A stretch of 64,000 nucleotides of DNA, taken from positions 1,302,001 through 1,366,000 of the forward strand of contig WWBZ02000022.1 of the NCBI GenBank assembly GCA_011503125.2. The letters are read 5' to 3'. The stretch comes from Botryosphaeria dothidea (taxonomy: Eukaryota; Ascomycota; Dothideomycetes; Botryosphaeriales; Botryosphaeriaceae). Below, in pieces: positions 11,995 to 23,500 of the stretch. A program made the translations under genes and the position numbers. The number at the start of each line of letters is the position of its first letter. The stretch's first letter is position 1. Below the pieces are notes generated by a model. It did not search any database. It had not been told where the DNA came from and saw only the letters and a program-made list of their open reading frames with translations.

Positions 11995-12653
11995 AGGGGA
12001 TCATCTGGCGAGTGCGAAGGTTACTGGGAAGGCGTCATGTGTAAATCATTGGGCAATTGCATAGTGCGCGCCGGCGAAAGCGAACAAAACTGGAATGACA
12101 TCACTTGAGGGTGGTTCTGGCGACTCATGTGCGAGCAGCTCTTCTGGTCTTGTGATGCATCCAACCGTGGGGTTCAATGAGGACCCTGCCACGACGTTTC
12201 GAGCTGAGCAAAAGCCCAAGATATCCCGCAGCGGCCCCCAGCCCTTGCTGAAATAGCCGCTTTGCTTGCAGGCAGGAGTGAACGCGCGCGCACTTTCCGA
12301 AGAAGGACCGGCAGCTCCCAGACATCGGCCAGTGGCACCCGCCAGTGAGCCCTTCCGCCTGCTCGCAGCGCCCGCCGCAATTGCAACATTCACGCTGTTG
12401 GACTTGCGACTGCTCGCAGCTCCAGCGCTGGTCCGCATCGTGGGAGGCGCCTGCCGGATGTCAGCTTGCTAGCACCGAGTCACCGAGTTGGCCGGGGCCT
12501 CCAAATCACAACACCTCATTAATCCGCCACCACGCACTGCCGGCCGCATTGGCGCTGCTGGAGCCGCCTCCTCACGCCCTCCACCACGCCTGACCCCGCC
12601 GACCACGACTCCACCAGCTCCTCGCCGCGACTGCGCCCGCCGTGGTCTCGAGC
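11995..12653. other. Intergenic between PRP19 and the SIM/RING gene
   Basis: No supported gene. The right part is very C-rich on the plus strand and probably forms the promoter and leader of the gene starting at 12654. Confidence 0.55.
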
Positions 12654-14113
12654 ATGGACAGCACGAACCCGCCCAACGGCTGGCCGCATCACCGCATCCC
12701 GAAGGTACGAGACGGCCCCAGTGCGCCGCCGCCCACGCACACTGCACAGGAGGAGCGGTCGCTGCTGACCAGCCCTCAAAGACTAACGCCACTTCCTGTC
12801 CAGAGAACTCACGACGACATGCAGCGTGGCCACCGTGATAGCCCCGAACAAGCAGTTCTCCGACATCCTACACCCTTCCGACAAAGCACCAACTCCACTC
12901 CCCCCGCAAGCTCCGCCGTGCCGCACCAACACCACAACCACCCGCAAACTTCTGGCCTCCACCTCCCTCCTCTTCGCCACCGCTTCGCTGGCGACGGCTT
13001 CGACTTTCGACGGCCTGCCATGTCGACGACCACCGCTCCGGCCAACGCCCCGCCGGCCGATGTTATAGACCTTACCTCCGAGGACGAGCCTTCGCATGCC
13101 ACCACCCCAATCGCGCCGCCCATGCAGTTGGCACGCGCCTCACGCCCACCTCGCTTCGCCCGCGAAATAATCGACCTGTCCGACGACACGCCTCCGCACC
13201 CGCCCGCAGACCTAGCAGCCCAGAACCCAACTCCGTCGAGCCCGGAGGTGGAGTTTGTCTCGTCACGCACCATTCCCGGCCGAAGACCGCCTGCACCGGC
13301 CGTGGACCTCACCGACGATGATTTCGATTTCGACTTGCTCGTAGCGGCCGATTTCGGGGTGAGACATGGCATCAACAGGGCACCGCCGGGCGACGGAGGG
13401 TACGGGACGCGCAGTCGGAGGAACAGCCCGCTGCGTCGGCGCTTGGTGCACATACTCGGTGAGCGCACGTCTGTTCAGAACCAGCAACGGCAGCGCCAGA
13501 GAGAGCGACGAGATCAGCGAGATACGCAAGGGCGGCCGGCGTCGAGGGCGCCATACATTCAACGGCTAATCGGGGCTGATCTAGATGGCATGTTCGACTT
13601 GAACGGACCCCCTCTCGCCAATTTTTTCGGACCCGGCTTGATGAACTACAATACCGTTGGCTTCGACATGGGGTTTGAGCGCGAGAGCACGCCGGCCACG
13701 TACGAAGCGCCGCCCAAGGCCCCGCTAGGATTTACTCGATCGCCGGAGGAGGATGATGTTCTGGTTTGTCCAAACTGTGATGCCGAGCTTTGCGTAGGCC
13801 CAGAAGGAGGCGAGAAGAGGCAAGTTTGGATCATAAAGGCATGTGGCCATGTAAGTGTACCTTTCCTTAGCCCTTCCGATGGCAGGTGGATGCAATCTGC
13901 AGCAACCATGGTGCACTGAAGTTGGTATTAACTATGGGCTGGCAACAGGCCTACTGCGGCGAATGTACAAACAATCGGCACGCTTCAAAACGAAAAGGCA
14001 AAGAACCTGTCGGCTCCAGCAGTCGGCTACCGAACCCTTTCCAGCGATGCGTCGTAAAGGACTGCGGCAAGAAATGCACAGCACGAACAGCCATGATTCA
14101 ATTGTTCCTGTGA
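12654..14113 (+). CDS. RING-finger protein with three SUMO-interaction-like motifs; candidate SUMO-targeted ubiquitin ligase subunit
   Basis: Exons 12654-12704, 12804-13850 and 13949-14113 encode 420 aa, all joins in phase 0. Intron 1 is 99 bp and leaves the frame open if retained, but has GTACGA, a GACTAAC branch site and CAG, so it is taken as real. The ATG at 12654 is the first in this frame. Residues 1-335 are Pro/Ser-rich and disordered. They carry three hydrophobic-acidic motifs resembling SIMs: VIDLTSEDE (104-112), EIIDLSDD (138-145) and VDLTDDDFDFDLLV (184-197). The C-terminal zinc finger runs CPNC ... CGH ... YCGEC ... C-x4-C-x3-C (339 onward). SIMs plus a C-terminal RING recall Slx5/Rfp/RNF4 proteins, which ubiquitinate poly-SUMOylated nuclear proteins. 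The RING is divergent, so orthology is inferred. Confidence 0.8.
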
Positions 14114-14975
14114 TTCGCTTTGGCCCATTTTGCCTGTCGTTGGCTTCGGGCAACGAGGACGAACTTGGGAAGGCTCTCTCAATTCTCTTGATCTTGTTAC
14201 TTTTCTCTAGCGGGGCACAAAAGCGAGCACTGGAATCAGCGTCGGGGGTAATCATCTTCTGGGCGTTTTTGCATTCTCATGGTTAGATGAAGGAGTGGTT
14301 TGGGCATTAGGGGGGAGGGGGCATTATGGGAACAGGAGTGATATTGATGGGTCATTTTTTTATGGGTAATAGGCGGTCCATGTGGCTTTTCAGAGATCTA
14401 GCCACGAGTTGCTACTTGCTGCATTTGCTTCTCTTTGCGGCAACGGATAGCTGCTTTTTTTTTTCCTCAAGGAGATGTGGGACGCTGGGCAGCAAGGCAA
14501 TGAAAGCCTCGGCCCTGTGCAACGCAAAATGAATATCTGAGACATAATGAGCTGTCGAGTGCCGTGACACCCCCAAAGCTGTGCCCAAACAAGCGAAATG
14601 CCTGTTGACCCCGTTCCGTCCTGAGCGGAGTCGTCAACATGGACAATAACCACACGGCTTGATGCACATGGTGCACGCATGATTGCGTCGGGGTCTTGCA
14701 GCTCCAAAACGCCGACCCGCAGCGCCCATCGCCCGTGCGTGCTCCAGCTCAACCACCACGACCGAACTTTTTTTGCTTATTGGAGCGAAGCGCGTCAGCT
14801 TGCGCACTTTCGAAACCTCGCTCTGCTTGGGACAGCAGATCCTCGCTCCCTCATATCTCTCGGCATTGAGTCCGCGCGCGCCTCCGAAAGACACGTCGAG
14901 CCATCCCAGCTGTTGAGCTTGCGAGCTTACCTCCCACCAACAACCGCCACATCTCGCCCCGCGAAATACCCTACC
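14114..14975. other. Intergenic between the SIM/RING gene and PHS1
   Basis: No supported gene. It contains short T-runs, the 3' flank of the RING gene, and CT-rich sequence just upstream of the PHS1 ATG typical of a fungal core promoter. Confidence 0.55.
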
Positions 14976-15913
14976 ATGGCGACCGCTCCTCCAAAGCCAA
15001 AGGGCAGTGTCCTCGCTCAGACGTACCTGCTCTCCTACAACGCTGCCTCGGCGCTGCTCTGGACCGCCGTGCTGGGCCGCGTCGTCCTGCTCATACCGTT
15101 GGTCGGCATCACAAACGTCTTTGGCGGCGTGGATGACTTTGTGCGCTGGGTGCAGACTCTGGCTTTGGCGGAGGTGACACATGCGGCTTTTGGTGAGTGT
15201 GGCATCTTTGTCCATCGGGAGGCGCGTGGGGGAGTGGACTGGCAAAGGACAGGAGCATTGGGTGGGAGACATCAGACGGAGCTCAAGAAAACACTGAGAC
15301 GGAAGGCCGAGAGATATGTGAAGCTGCACAAAGCTTGGAACACAAGAGCCAGAGAACTACCAGACGCCACGCATCATCGCTTTGCTTACGGATCTGCTAA
15401 CCGCGCACACAACTCGCAGGTCTCGTCCGCGCTCCTCTTCTCACCACCCTGATGCAGGTGGCCTCGCGCCTCCTCCTAGTCTGGGGCATCACCTACCCCT
15501 TCCCGCAATCGACCGCCCACTCGCCCGCCTTCGCCGGCATGCTCATCGCCTGGTCCGTCACTGAGGTCATCCGCTACAGCTACTTCGTCTTCCTGCTGGG
15601 CAGCGGCCGCATCCCCTCCTTCCTTAGCTGGCTGCGCTACAACACCTTCTACGTCCTCTACCCGCTGGGCATCTCGTGCGAGTGTTGGCTTGTGTACAGG
15701 GCCATCGAGCCGGCTGGGAATCTGAACCTGTTGATTGCGTACGGTCTGTGGGCGGTTTTGGCCATTTACGTCCCTGGTTTGTGGACCCTACCTCGTTGGT
15801 TTTGATTTTACTGCTGGTGCTGATTTTCTTTCCTTGCAGGCTCGTACATGCTTTACACGCACATGATGGCTCAAAGGCGGAGAGCCATGCGTGGAAAGAA
15901 GAGAGCTGATTAG
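14976..15913 (+). CDS. phs1: Very-long-chain (3R)-3-hydroxyacyl-CoA dehydratase (PTPLA/HACD family)
   Basis: Exons 14976-15192, 15420-15776 and 15840-15913 give 215 aa, the usual length for this family. Introns are 227 and 63 bp; the first has a GCTAAC branch site. It dehydrates 3-hydroxyacyl-CoA to trans-2-enoyl-CoA in the third step of very-long-chain fatty-acid elongation at the endoplasmic reticulum, supplying sphingolipid acyl chains. The polytopic membrane pattern is evident (YLLSYNAASALLW, LMQVASRLLLVWGI, IRYSYFVFLLG, NLLIAYGLWAVLAIYV). The catalytic Tyr and Glu seven residues apart are in LYPLGISCE. The C-terminus is basic (RGKKRAD), compatible with ER retention though not a strict KKxx signal. 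Confidence 0.96.
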
Positions 15914-18900
15914 TTGGATAAAGGAAGCGCTTTATTAGAAGTGGAAACAAAGAAAAAGGAGACAGAGCTGCAAAAGCCTCGCAGCCGAGTGTTGACGTTG
16001 ACTGCAAACTAACCCCAAGCACGCGGGCACGCTTAAGCGCAAAGAACAAAGATTGACGAAAGCAGAGGGCTAAAGTAGCAGGTATTTGAGTGGCAGCTGA
16101 AGAGAAGATAGACGGAGAACCAGATATAAGATCAAAGATTCAATATCAATGTGACTGCCTGAGCCTGTGGCCACTTAAAGCGAAGATAGCAGACTGTCGA
16201 TTCTCAGCTATGGACATGTCCTCTCCCATAGAAAAGATCCTCTAACGAATGCACATTTTACTTTGTGTTGCATACAGTCGGCTCCATTTAGTCTTAATGC
16301 ACAAACTGGTGAGCCAGCATTCATTATAGCACTTGCCGTTATCTCCGGCAGTGAGTCTAGTTGAACCCGTCGAAACTCGGACGTATACAGCAAGATACCG
16401 CACACTTCCGCTTACCTATGGATCCTCAGCGAGCATCGACCGCAAGAAGGATCATGCTATCTTGCGTCCGCCAACTCATACACACCCCTCTCAAGTGACA
16501 GTGCACGGCCGTTATTATCGCGGTCGGTATTGCGACGATTACTTAGCTGGCATTCTCCACTTCCTTTCACACCAAATGTGGGTCGAAACGCCTGGTAGGT
16601 AGATCTTCTGTAGTACGCGATCGGTACCGATAGTACTGCTACAGCACGGACGTCTCTGGTCATGCATTGTGGAGTTGAGACATTCGTCCACTCACACACG
16701 CCATACGTGTTTCTGGACACTCTGAGTCTGGAGGTTGCTTCCAATCAAGACATGTAATCGCACCACAAACGCCAACGTTAAAGCCGAAGTGGCCAATTTT
16801 ACGAAGATCGTCCCAAGTGTCACGTAGAGCTCCTGTGTAGATCTGTGGCGAGAGACCTTCCTTGTATTAGCGGTGTGCAGTTCGACAACATGGGGACCCA
16901 GGGTGCTAAGGTTGAGGGTCATTTGTCCGGATGCCATGAGAGTCCCGCATGAACTCATTCGAGAAACCACTTTCTGGGCCTTCCGGTCCGGAAATAATAA
17001 GAGTTGAGATCTGATTGGGGGAGAAGAATGGTCAAAATGAAGTAGATACTGAGAGATCAAGTGGCAAGACGATCTACCAGCTCAAATCAATGGCGCTTTG
17101 ATAGCTCTATTCTAGAACAAGCATGTAGACTGAATTACGGTTGTGAGGTCACTAACGTCAGGCCAGACAGCAGTGTTATTTTTGTATCATTTATTTGTCT
17201 TCTTTTCTCTGTGCTCGTAATCCTCAAAGCTAATCTAGGTATCTCTTGCCCATCTACCACAATCGAAGAAATGTGGTAATACACACGCCTAATGCGAATC
17301 CCTAAGTCCAATATGCCCAGTGAAGTGTGTACCCCATGCTATCCAGTAACGCAGATGGATTCGTAGACCCAATGTGAAATATGACACGAGAAAAAAGAAA
17401 TGCCTTGCTCGTCCTGAACAGAGCCCTGAAGTCATTCACCTGCGAGGTCCTGCCTTGCTTGAACGGCTGGTTCTGTGTGCATGTTTTATACGGACGGAAG
17501 AATGTTGATGGTCGTTGTGTAAGTGATTACAGATGTAAATGATGACAATGTCGACGCTGTAGAATGCTGCCGGGAATGCTTGCGCTACGTTGATGCTCGC
17601 TAATGACATGGATGAGGATGACGAAGATAGAAATCATGACGTAGGTGGAATGAAGAGTCGGCGTGAAGCTGGGTCCTGCCGCGTATGAGTAGATGAAACA
17701 TCGTCAACGAGTTGCATCGGCAACTAGGGTGCGAGAGCCGAAAGAATGTCTCATGACGACAGCGTGGGAGATGAAAAACACCGTTCCGATTGCGTTCGTC
17801 ACGCTTAATGGATGATTCGGAAACATGTCCTGCACTACCAGGGGCAGACAAGTCCTGTCGGGCACGTGGTTTGCGGAAACTAGACCGCGGGGGTAAAAGG
17901 TAAAATCTTGACCGTTATTGCGCATTCGGAAGGAGGCATTGGCAGTGGCTCTGGCGGGCAGACGGATAATTTGCAGATGCATCTGATGTGGCCAGCCGAA
18001 AATCAGACCAGTCAGTGCGCAGCGTCGCGTTAGAAAGGGCCAAAGTACACGCCAGCGAGAGAAGGGCAGGTCTGGTCGGCGAGCTAGCGGAGCCGGCTGC
18101 AAAGTGGAAGGTCCAAGACCAGTCGCTTCGTCGCTTCGCTCGAGCCTCGGGCAGCAAAGGAAAAAAAATCATTACAATTTTTCTTCTCCCACGCTTGCCC
18201 TGCAGCCCCCACATGGCCGGAACGCAACCCAGTTCTTCTGGAGCACCGGACGCAGCCCGCATTTGTCTTCGGTCCCACGCAAGCCACGCCCCGCTCAAGC
18301 CACGCCCAAGCTCTTTTTTGCTCATTCCAGCGGATTCCACTCAATTGCCTGTTACAGCTAGATTCTTCTCGCTGGACCACAGTGCCGGCTGGTGGGGTGT
18401 GCTTCGATCGCGCCAGGTGGGCGTGGGCGTTAGAGCCGGCATAGGCGTTTTTCCTCCCGAAAGCACGGTAAGGCCGGACGGGCCGAAGGCAGTGGAACCG
18501 GTATCAAAAAGAGGTCGCAGCTTGCATGGACATGCTGAGCATCGAAGGGCCGAAGCGGTGTGCGAAAAAAATTGTCTGCAGCGCTCTGCAGGGCAGCGCT
18601 CATGTGATAATTTGCCATGTGTCGTGCGCAAGGATGGACGTGGCCCCCAGGAACCGTTTTGATGCAGGGTCTCTCACATCGTTGCTTTTCCGCCTTGGCG
18701 AGAACTTTGAATCCCGGCGCAAGTCGCGTGCGCGAACCTGGAAGGGCTGCATATTGGGCGCTGGTGATGTTGCAAATGCGATGCGAGCAGGCGGCATTTG
18801 TGGATGCGGAACTTGCTTTGCCGCTCACGTCTGCGGTAGGCGTCGGTCCACGTTGCTCCAGTGGCAGGGGGAGGGGGGGGGGGGGGGGGGGGAAATTGAG

Positions 18901-19089
18901 AACCGGTGAGGCTGCGCTTTTCGGAAACTCGATATTGTGGTCTCCTGCGGCGTGTGCAGATCCAACGTAATAGCGAGACTAGGACTCGGTGCTTCCCGTT
19001 TGGACTTCGCGCGTTGCTTTTCTTCCAACCACGTCTCATGCATCTCCTAATGCAAGTATGACTCTTCGCGGAAGATTTCTGGAAACCAC
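15914..19089. other. Gene-free interval, 3.2 kb
   Basis: No coding region can be supported. The middle (about 16.1-17.6 kb) is noticeably AT-richer than the flanks. ORFs of up to roughly 220 codons occur on both strands but lack recognisable domains. The poly-G tract at 18873-18892 lies in this interval. Confidence 0.55.
18873..18892 (+). repeat. Homopolymer tract of 20 G
   Basis: An uninterrupted run of 20 G on the plus strand follows a G-rich run (GGGGGAG). It lies about 200 bp downstream of the stop codon of the minus-strand gene ending at 19090, outside any called gene. Confidence 0.95.
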
Positions 19090-20541
19090 TCAACACGCGT
19101 CTGCCAGCTCACCTATCCATCGAACGGGGACACCGTCTATCGGATCCTCCTCATCGGTGCGGGTGCTGGCCTTGCGAGGAGGCAGCCAGATACGAGCCTT
19201 GCCCATCGCACGCGCGTCCAGCTTGCCCTCGCGGCGCATGTTCATCTCCAGGACGATGACACGTAAAAAGTCGCTGTTTTCGCGGGGTTCTCTCTGGCGC
19301 ACGGCTGGCTGCGGGCTCATGGCACGGCCGGCTTCTGAAGTAGGGTCCGTGGTGCGGCGCTTGCCGCGAGATTGGTTGCGTGAGCGACGTTCGTATGTCT
19401 GCATCTGAATCATGGGAGCATCGCTTGCTTCTTCCACCGGCTGCCCGTGCACAAGAGCGTCGTGAAGCTGCTGAGAAAGCTCAGTCGGAGAAAGCGGCCT
19501 GCTGGAGGTGGTCGGGTTGAGGTAACGGCGGAGAGCGGCGTCTGGAGTACCCTGGAAGTTCTTTGGGCGCATTTCACTCGTGAATCGGGGAGAAAGCAGC
19601 GAACGGGTGAGGAGATCGTCCGGCGGAACACTGGGAGCAGTAAAGTTCGAAAAGGACTTGGCTGCTGATTTGAGGGCCTGGATAGAGGCTGTCAAGTTTG
19701 AAGTGAAGGCAGACCTCAGGCGCGACGTGGGTGCTTGACGCTCGATTTGGACTTCAGGAGCCGGAGGCTCCGGCACTTCCTCTTCATTCTCAACAAAGCC
19801 AAAGTGCAACAGCGGGTGATCAAGGATGGCCTCCTCTTTTGGTGGTGATGATACAATCCTCTTCTCCTTGCGCTCTCCTGTTCGCCTCGCCAGCGATGGG
19901 GACCGTGGTGTGGAAGGACTGCTCCAGGAGAGAACTGACCTCTCCTCGTCCAGATCGGGCACGGAAGGGATGGACTCGCTGGAGACGGAGCGTGGAGAGA
20001 CAAAATCGCGTTCCTTCTGGCTGCTTTCCTCAATGCTCAAGCTGTCGTCAGTGTCGCAGTCATCCACACGTTCCAACAAGATATCCAGCGGCGATCCATA
20101 GCTGCCAGGCGAGATCTCCTTGTCCTCTGCTCTCCACTCCTCAATAAGCTCGTCGATGGAAATACGGCGATCAGCATACTGCAGGCGGCGACGAGGCGAG
20201 CTGGTGCGGCGAGGCTTGGGAATCGAAGTGACTGCTAGCAGGGCTGCGACGGCGGGCGGGATGGCATTGGGCTGGTGTTCAGAAGGCGAGCGCGGCTTGC
20301 GGGAGCCATGGGAAGGTCTCTGGCGGGCGGGCTGCGAAGCTGGGGCAGGCTGGTTGCGAGCGGGTATGACCATGGGCTTCGAGTGGACGGGTGCGGAGGG
20401 AACGGGGTTGGTAGCAGGCTGAACTGCAGGTGCTGTGCGCGTTGGACGGGCTGGCGAGCGTGGCCTGGGCATTCTGACGGAGCCCATGCTGCGGTCGGGC
20501 GGTTGGTGGGAGGAATAGCGATAGGAACGTGGAACCATCAT
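19090..20541 (-). CDS. Conserved fungal protein of unknown function, mostly disordered
   Basis: Single exon of 483 aa starting with two adjacent Met codons. Most of it is Pro/Ser/Arg-rich and disordered, with an early ordered patch (IPPAVAALLAVTSIPKPRR, about 94-112) followed by a segment with ISIDELIEEW. The most ordered part is the C-terminus: ENSDFLRVIVLEMNMRREGK, then ARIWLPPRK and VPVRWIGE. This looks like a conserved short C-terminal module. No catalytic motif, signal peptide or membrane helix is seen. Coherent codon use over the full length and the composed C-terminus support a real gene. Its function is unknown; I do not assign one. Confidence 0.75.
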   Translation of the reverse strand: MMVPRSYRYSSHQPPDRSMGSVRMPRPRSPARPTRTAPAVQPATNPVPSAPVHSKPMVIPARNQPAPASQPARQRPSHGSRKPRSPSEHQPNAIPPAVAALLAVTSIPKPRRTSSPRRRLQYADRRISIDELIEEWRAEDKEISPGSYGSPLDILLERVDDCDTDDSLSIEESSQKERDFVSPRSVSSESIPSVPDLDEERSVLSWSSPSTPRSPSLARRTGERKEKRIVSSPPKEEAILDHPLLHFGFVENEEEVPEPPAPEVQIERQAPTSRLRSAFTSNLTASIQALKSAAKSFSNFTAPSVPPDDLLTRSLLSPRFTSEMRPKNFQGTPDAALRRYLNPTTSSRPLSPTELSQQLHDALVHGQPVEEASDAPMIQMQTYERRSRNQSRGKRRTTDPTSEAGRAMSPQPAVRQREPRENSDFLRVIVLEMNMRREGKLDARAMGKARIWLPPRKASTRTDEEDPIDGVPVRWIGELADAC

Positions 20542-23500
20542 GATTATAGCAGGGACGGGCTTCGCTCGGTTCGGTGGAGACGGTGATGGTGACGTTGGCC
20601 CGGGTTAGGCTCCGAAGCTACTGCCACTTGCCGAGCGGTCTCGTAATGAAAACAGGGCAGACGAGAGCCTGGCGGACATGAGGCTGATGGGGAGTCGCGG
20701 AGAGATGAACAAAGGACAGCTGGGGGCGGAGAGTCATTCGCAGGCATGGGCAGGAGCGATGACAGCACAGCAGCCCATCCGGACACGGGTATGTCCGCAG
20801 GCGCGGGATGGTTGATTACAGAGGCAGGACGAGATAAGACGGAGGCGTCGTGTGGACGTGGTGGCGAGGGCCTAGCGCGGCGAGGACAGAGCAGGGCTGC
20901 AAGGGGCGCAGCCAGCTGAGGGCCAGCTAGCCCGCAAGCTGTAGCCAGCCGTATCCGCGACATTACTGAGCCTGCCTTCCCTTCGCGCTCATGGAGGAGG
21001 GCGGCGGCCGGGGACCCCTAGGGCGATCCATCAGCAGGCATGCCGCACGACTGGTAACGCGCGCCGCTAGCTAGCGCTTCTGCCGTTGCGACGCACGCGA
21101 CGCTGGAGCCCACCCCAGCCCTGCCCTCGCTCCAGCATCGAAGCTCCAGCCACCCACGGCCTTCCCCCCGGTGCACAGAGCCCAAAACCCATCCCGACCC
21201 TGCAGCCTCATGGTCTCGTGCCGCGCCGGACGCTTCCTACATCGCCTGCGGCCTTGGAGCCCAGCGCGCTGCTGCGACTGCGCTGCGCCTGACGCTCCGC
21301 GGAGAAGGCGCGGTGGTCGCGTGTGTTGCGCGCCTGAAAATGCCGGCTGTGCCTGCCAAGCTGCCGGCCGGCTCGCTGTCGCATTCTTGACGTCTCGGTC
21401 CCGTGATGCATCGGGCAGGTCCAAGCCCCCGCGGGACGCCGGCCGCCCAGCAACCTCTCAGCGCGCCCATCCTTATCTCTGACGCTCTCCTGCTGCAGTC
21501 TGTCCGATGCACCCCACAAATCCCAGGGCCACCGCTCTCAAGCTTTCTAATCCGCATGCATTGCGAACCCCAGGCCAAGCATCGCCAACTTGCCCGTACA
21601 CAGCAGTCTGCCAGCGCCGCAAAAGCCACCGCGCGCGCCCGCTGCTCCTGCGCGTCAACCTCAGCTATCCTGCAACCAGCAATCTCTCGCGTAGATCCGG
21701 GGTTCACTGAGCAAAGGCGGCGGCTGCGGCGTCCCACCAGCTCGACACAGGCCTCGACAATAATGCCCACCGCTCTCCTTTGCCCGATAAGCGCGCCCAC
21801 GCCTGCCTCCACCCTCAAATCACACGGTGCCGAAAAAAATATGAAAACAGGTGAGATCCGCCACTGCGATGTTCGCCAGTGGGGCCTCGCTGCGCTCTGC
21901 TTGCGTGGCTGTCTGCTACTAGCCGCCAACGGCAACTTCACTGCCTGCCTGACGATGCATCTCTCGTCAATCTTGTTCTATCTCGCATTTAACGTCGCCT
22001 GCAGCGGTGCTTTGTTCAATCTTCACCTGCACTGCGGTCCCAGAAGGGAATAAGCGGGCGGGATGATGGCAGCCTGCAGCAAACCGACTTGGCGTGCGTA
22101 GTGTACGACCCCAACACCACCGCCCTTATCTTGATTCCATTAGCTCGCTCGGTGTGATAACCTGACCCGCCGACCACCACGCCCTCACCCCGCGACCCGT
22201 CCGTGAGAAGACGATGACTTCAGGACTTCGCTCCGCATCGCCCAAAGCAGACTGCGTTGGGCGGCCTGAACGCTTAACCTACGGCCTCTTCCGCAGTAAC
22301 TTCGACATGCGTCCGGACATCGTGCCTATCTCGACGCATGCCTGCTCTTAGCTTGTGACTTTTCCTTAGGTACCAAACCGCGACTTTCTTATCTTGGCCG
22401 AAGTCTGGAGTCCTTTGGTCCCTAAACGCGGGGGACGGTGCGCGGTAGCGTGCGCCATCAAGCCGGTGCCCTTGACGGCGGGATGGTTCGGCTTGGGCTG
22501 AGCGAACACCGGACCCCTCACCCTTCCAATCAAGGCTAAGCATTGCCTGTTCCCTGCCAATAGCGTAGCCTTCCGGGCGACTCCCGCACGTATCCCGCAT
22601 GCGTTCTTAAAGTGTCGTCATAGGAGTGCGTGGCGTCGCGATCGGGACGGCTGGCCGGACCCATGATGAGTTCGCAAGACTCTAGTGAAGGAGTACTCAT
22701 CAGCCTTCACAGCCATCCCTCGATCATTTGCATGCTGTCAGCGGCTCATGACACCCCGCATCTCGCCCACACTCATCAGCCTCATGTGAGCCGACACGTA
22801 CCGATCTTGCCACCGCATGACCATGGAACAAGCGATCGTATGTACTTCGAGACCACCAAGAAGGTAACGCTCAGCACATCAAATGAGGTAGCCCCGAACC
22901 CCAACCCTCTCCAAGATTTCCTTTCGCTTCTCAAAACTCTACTCTGGCTTTCAAACGCGCCGGCCGTCATCACTAAATACAAACACGTTTTCTACGCCGA
23001 CGGCGGGTCCGCGCTTTATGTACCAAGGGCCGACTGCGGAGCAGAGGCACAGCATAATCCCAGAAGGCAAAAAAGCCCCAATGTCGGTGCAGCTGGTCGC
23101 AGCCAAGCTCAACTACTATTGAAAAGGCCGTCCACCCAACAAGCCCGTCCCTCGTTCACGGCGCCCTTTCAATCCCAGACCGCAGACACGAAGGCCGCCC
23201 GCCACCCCGTCTGCTGGCCCCCGCGAACCGGGCACATCCACGTCCGAGTACCATGCAGCAGGCAGCCCTTCCGCCCGCCCTCATTCGCGCATTGGGTATG
23301 CGCCCTGTTTCACCAGCCGCCCAATGGTAGGCTTTCGCGCCTGCATCAAGACGTTTAGAAAGGACTGCCTTGGCTGCCTGCTTCATAGGTTTTGGTTGGT
23401 CTCGCCGCCGCCTTGGTATTGGTGTGCCTAAGTACTGTACTTTCTTCGACCGTCGCCTTACATGAAGCACACGCCAATTCACGGAAGCACGATGGCGTCT

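Noticed and set aside
16692..17060. 122-codon minus-strand frame with a hydrophobic stretch
   Set aside because: Lies in an AT-richer gene-free interval, single hydrophobic patch only, no known domain.
21237..21941. 234-codon minus-strand frame in GC-rich DNA
   Set aside because: Overlaps several equally long frames on both strands; Arg/Ala/Cys-rich translation typical of non-coding GC-rich sequence.
22630..23358. 242-codon plus-strand open frame
   Set aside because: Starts at GTG-like context, composition is random, and no motif or intron structure supports it.
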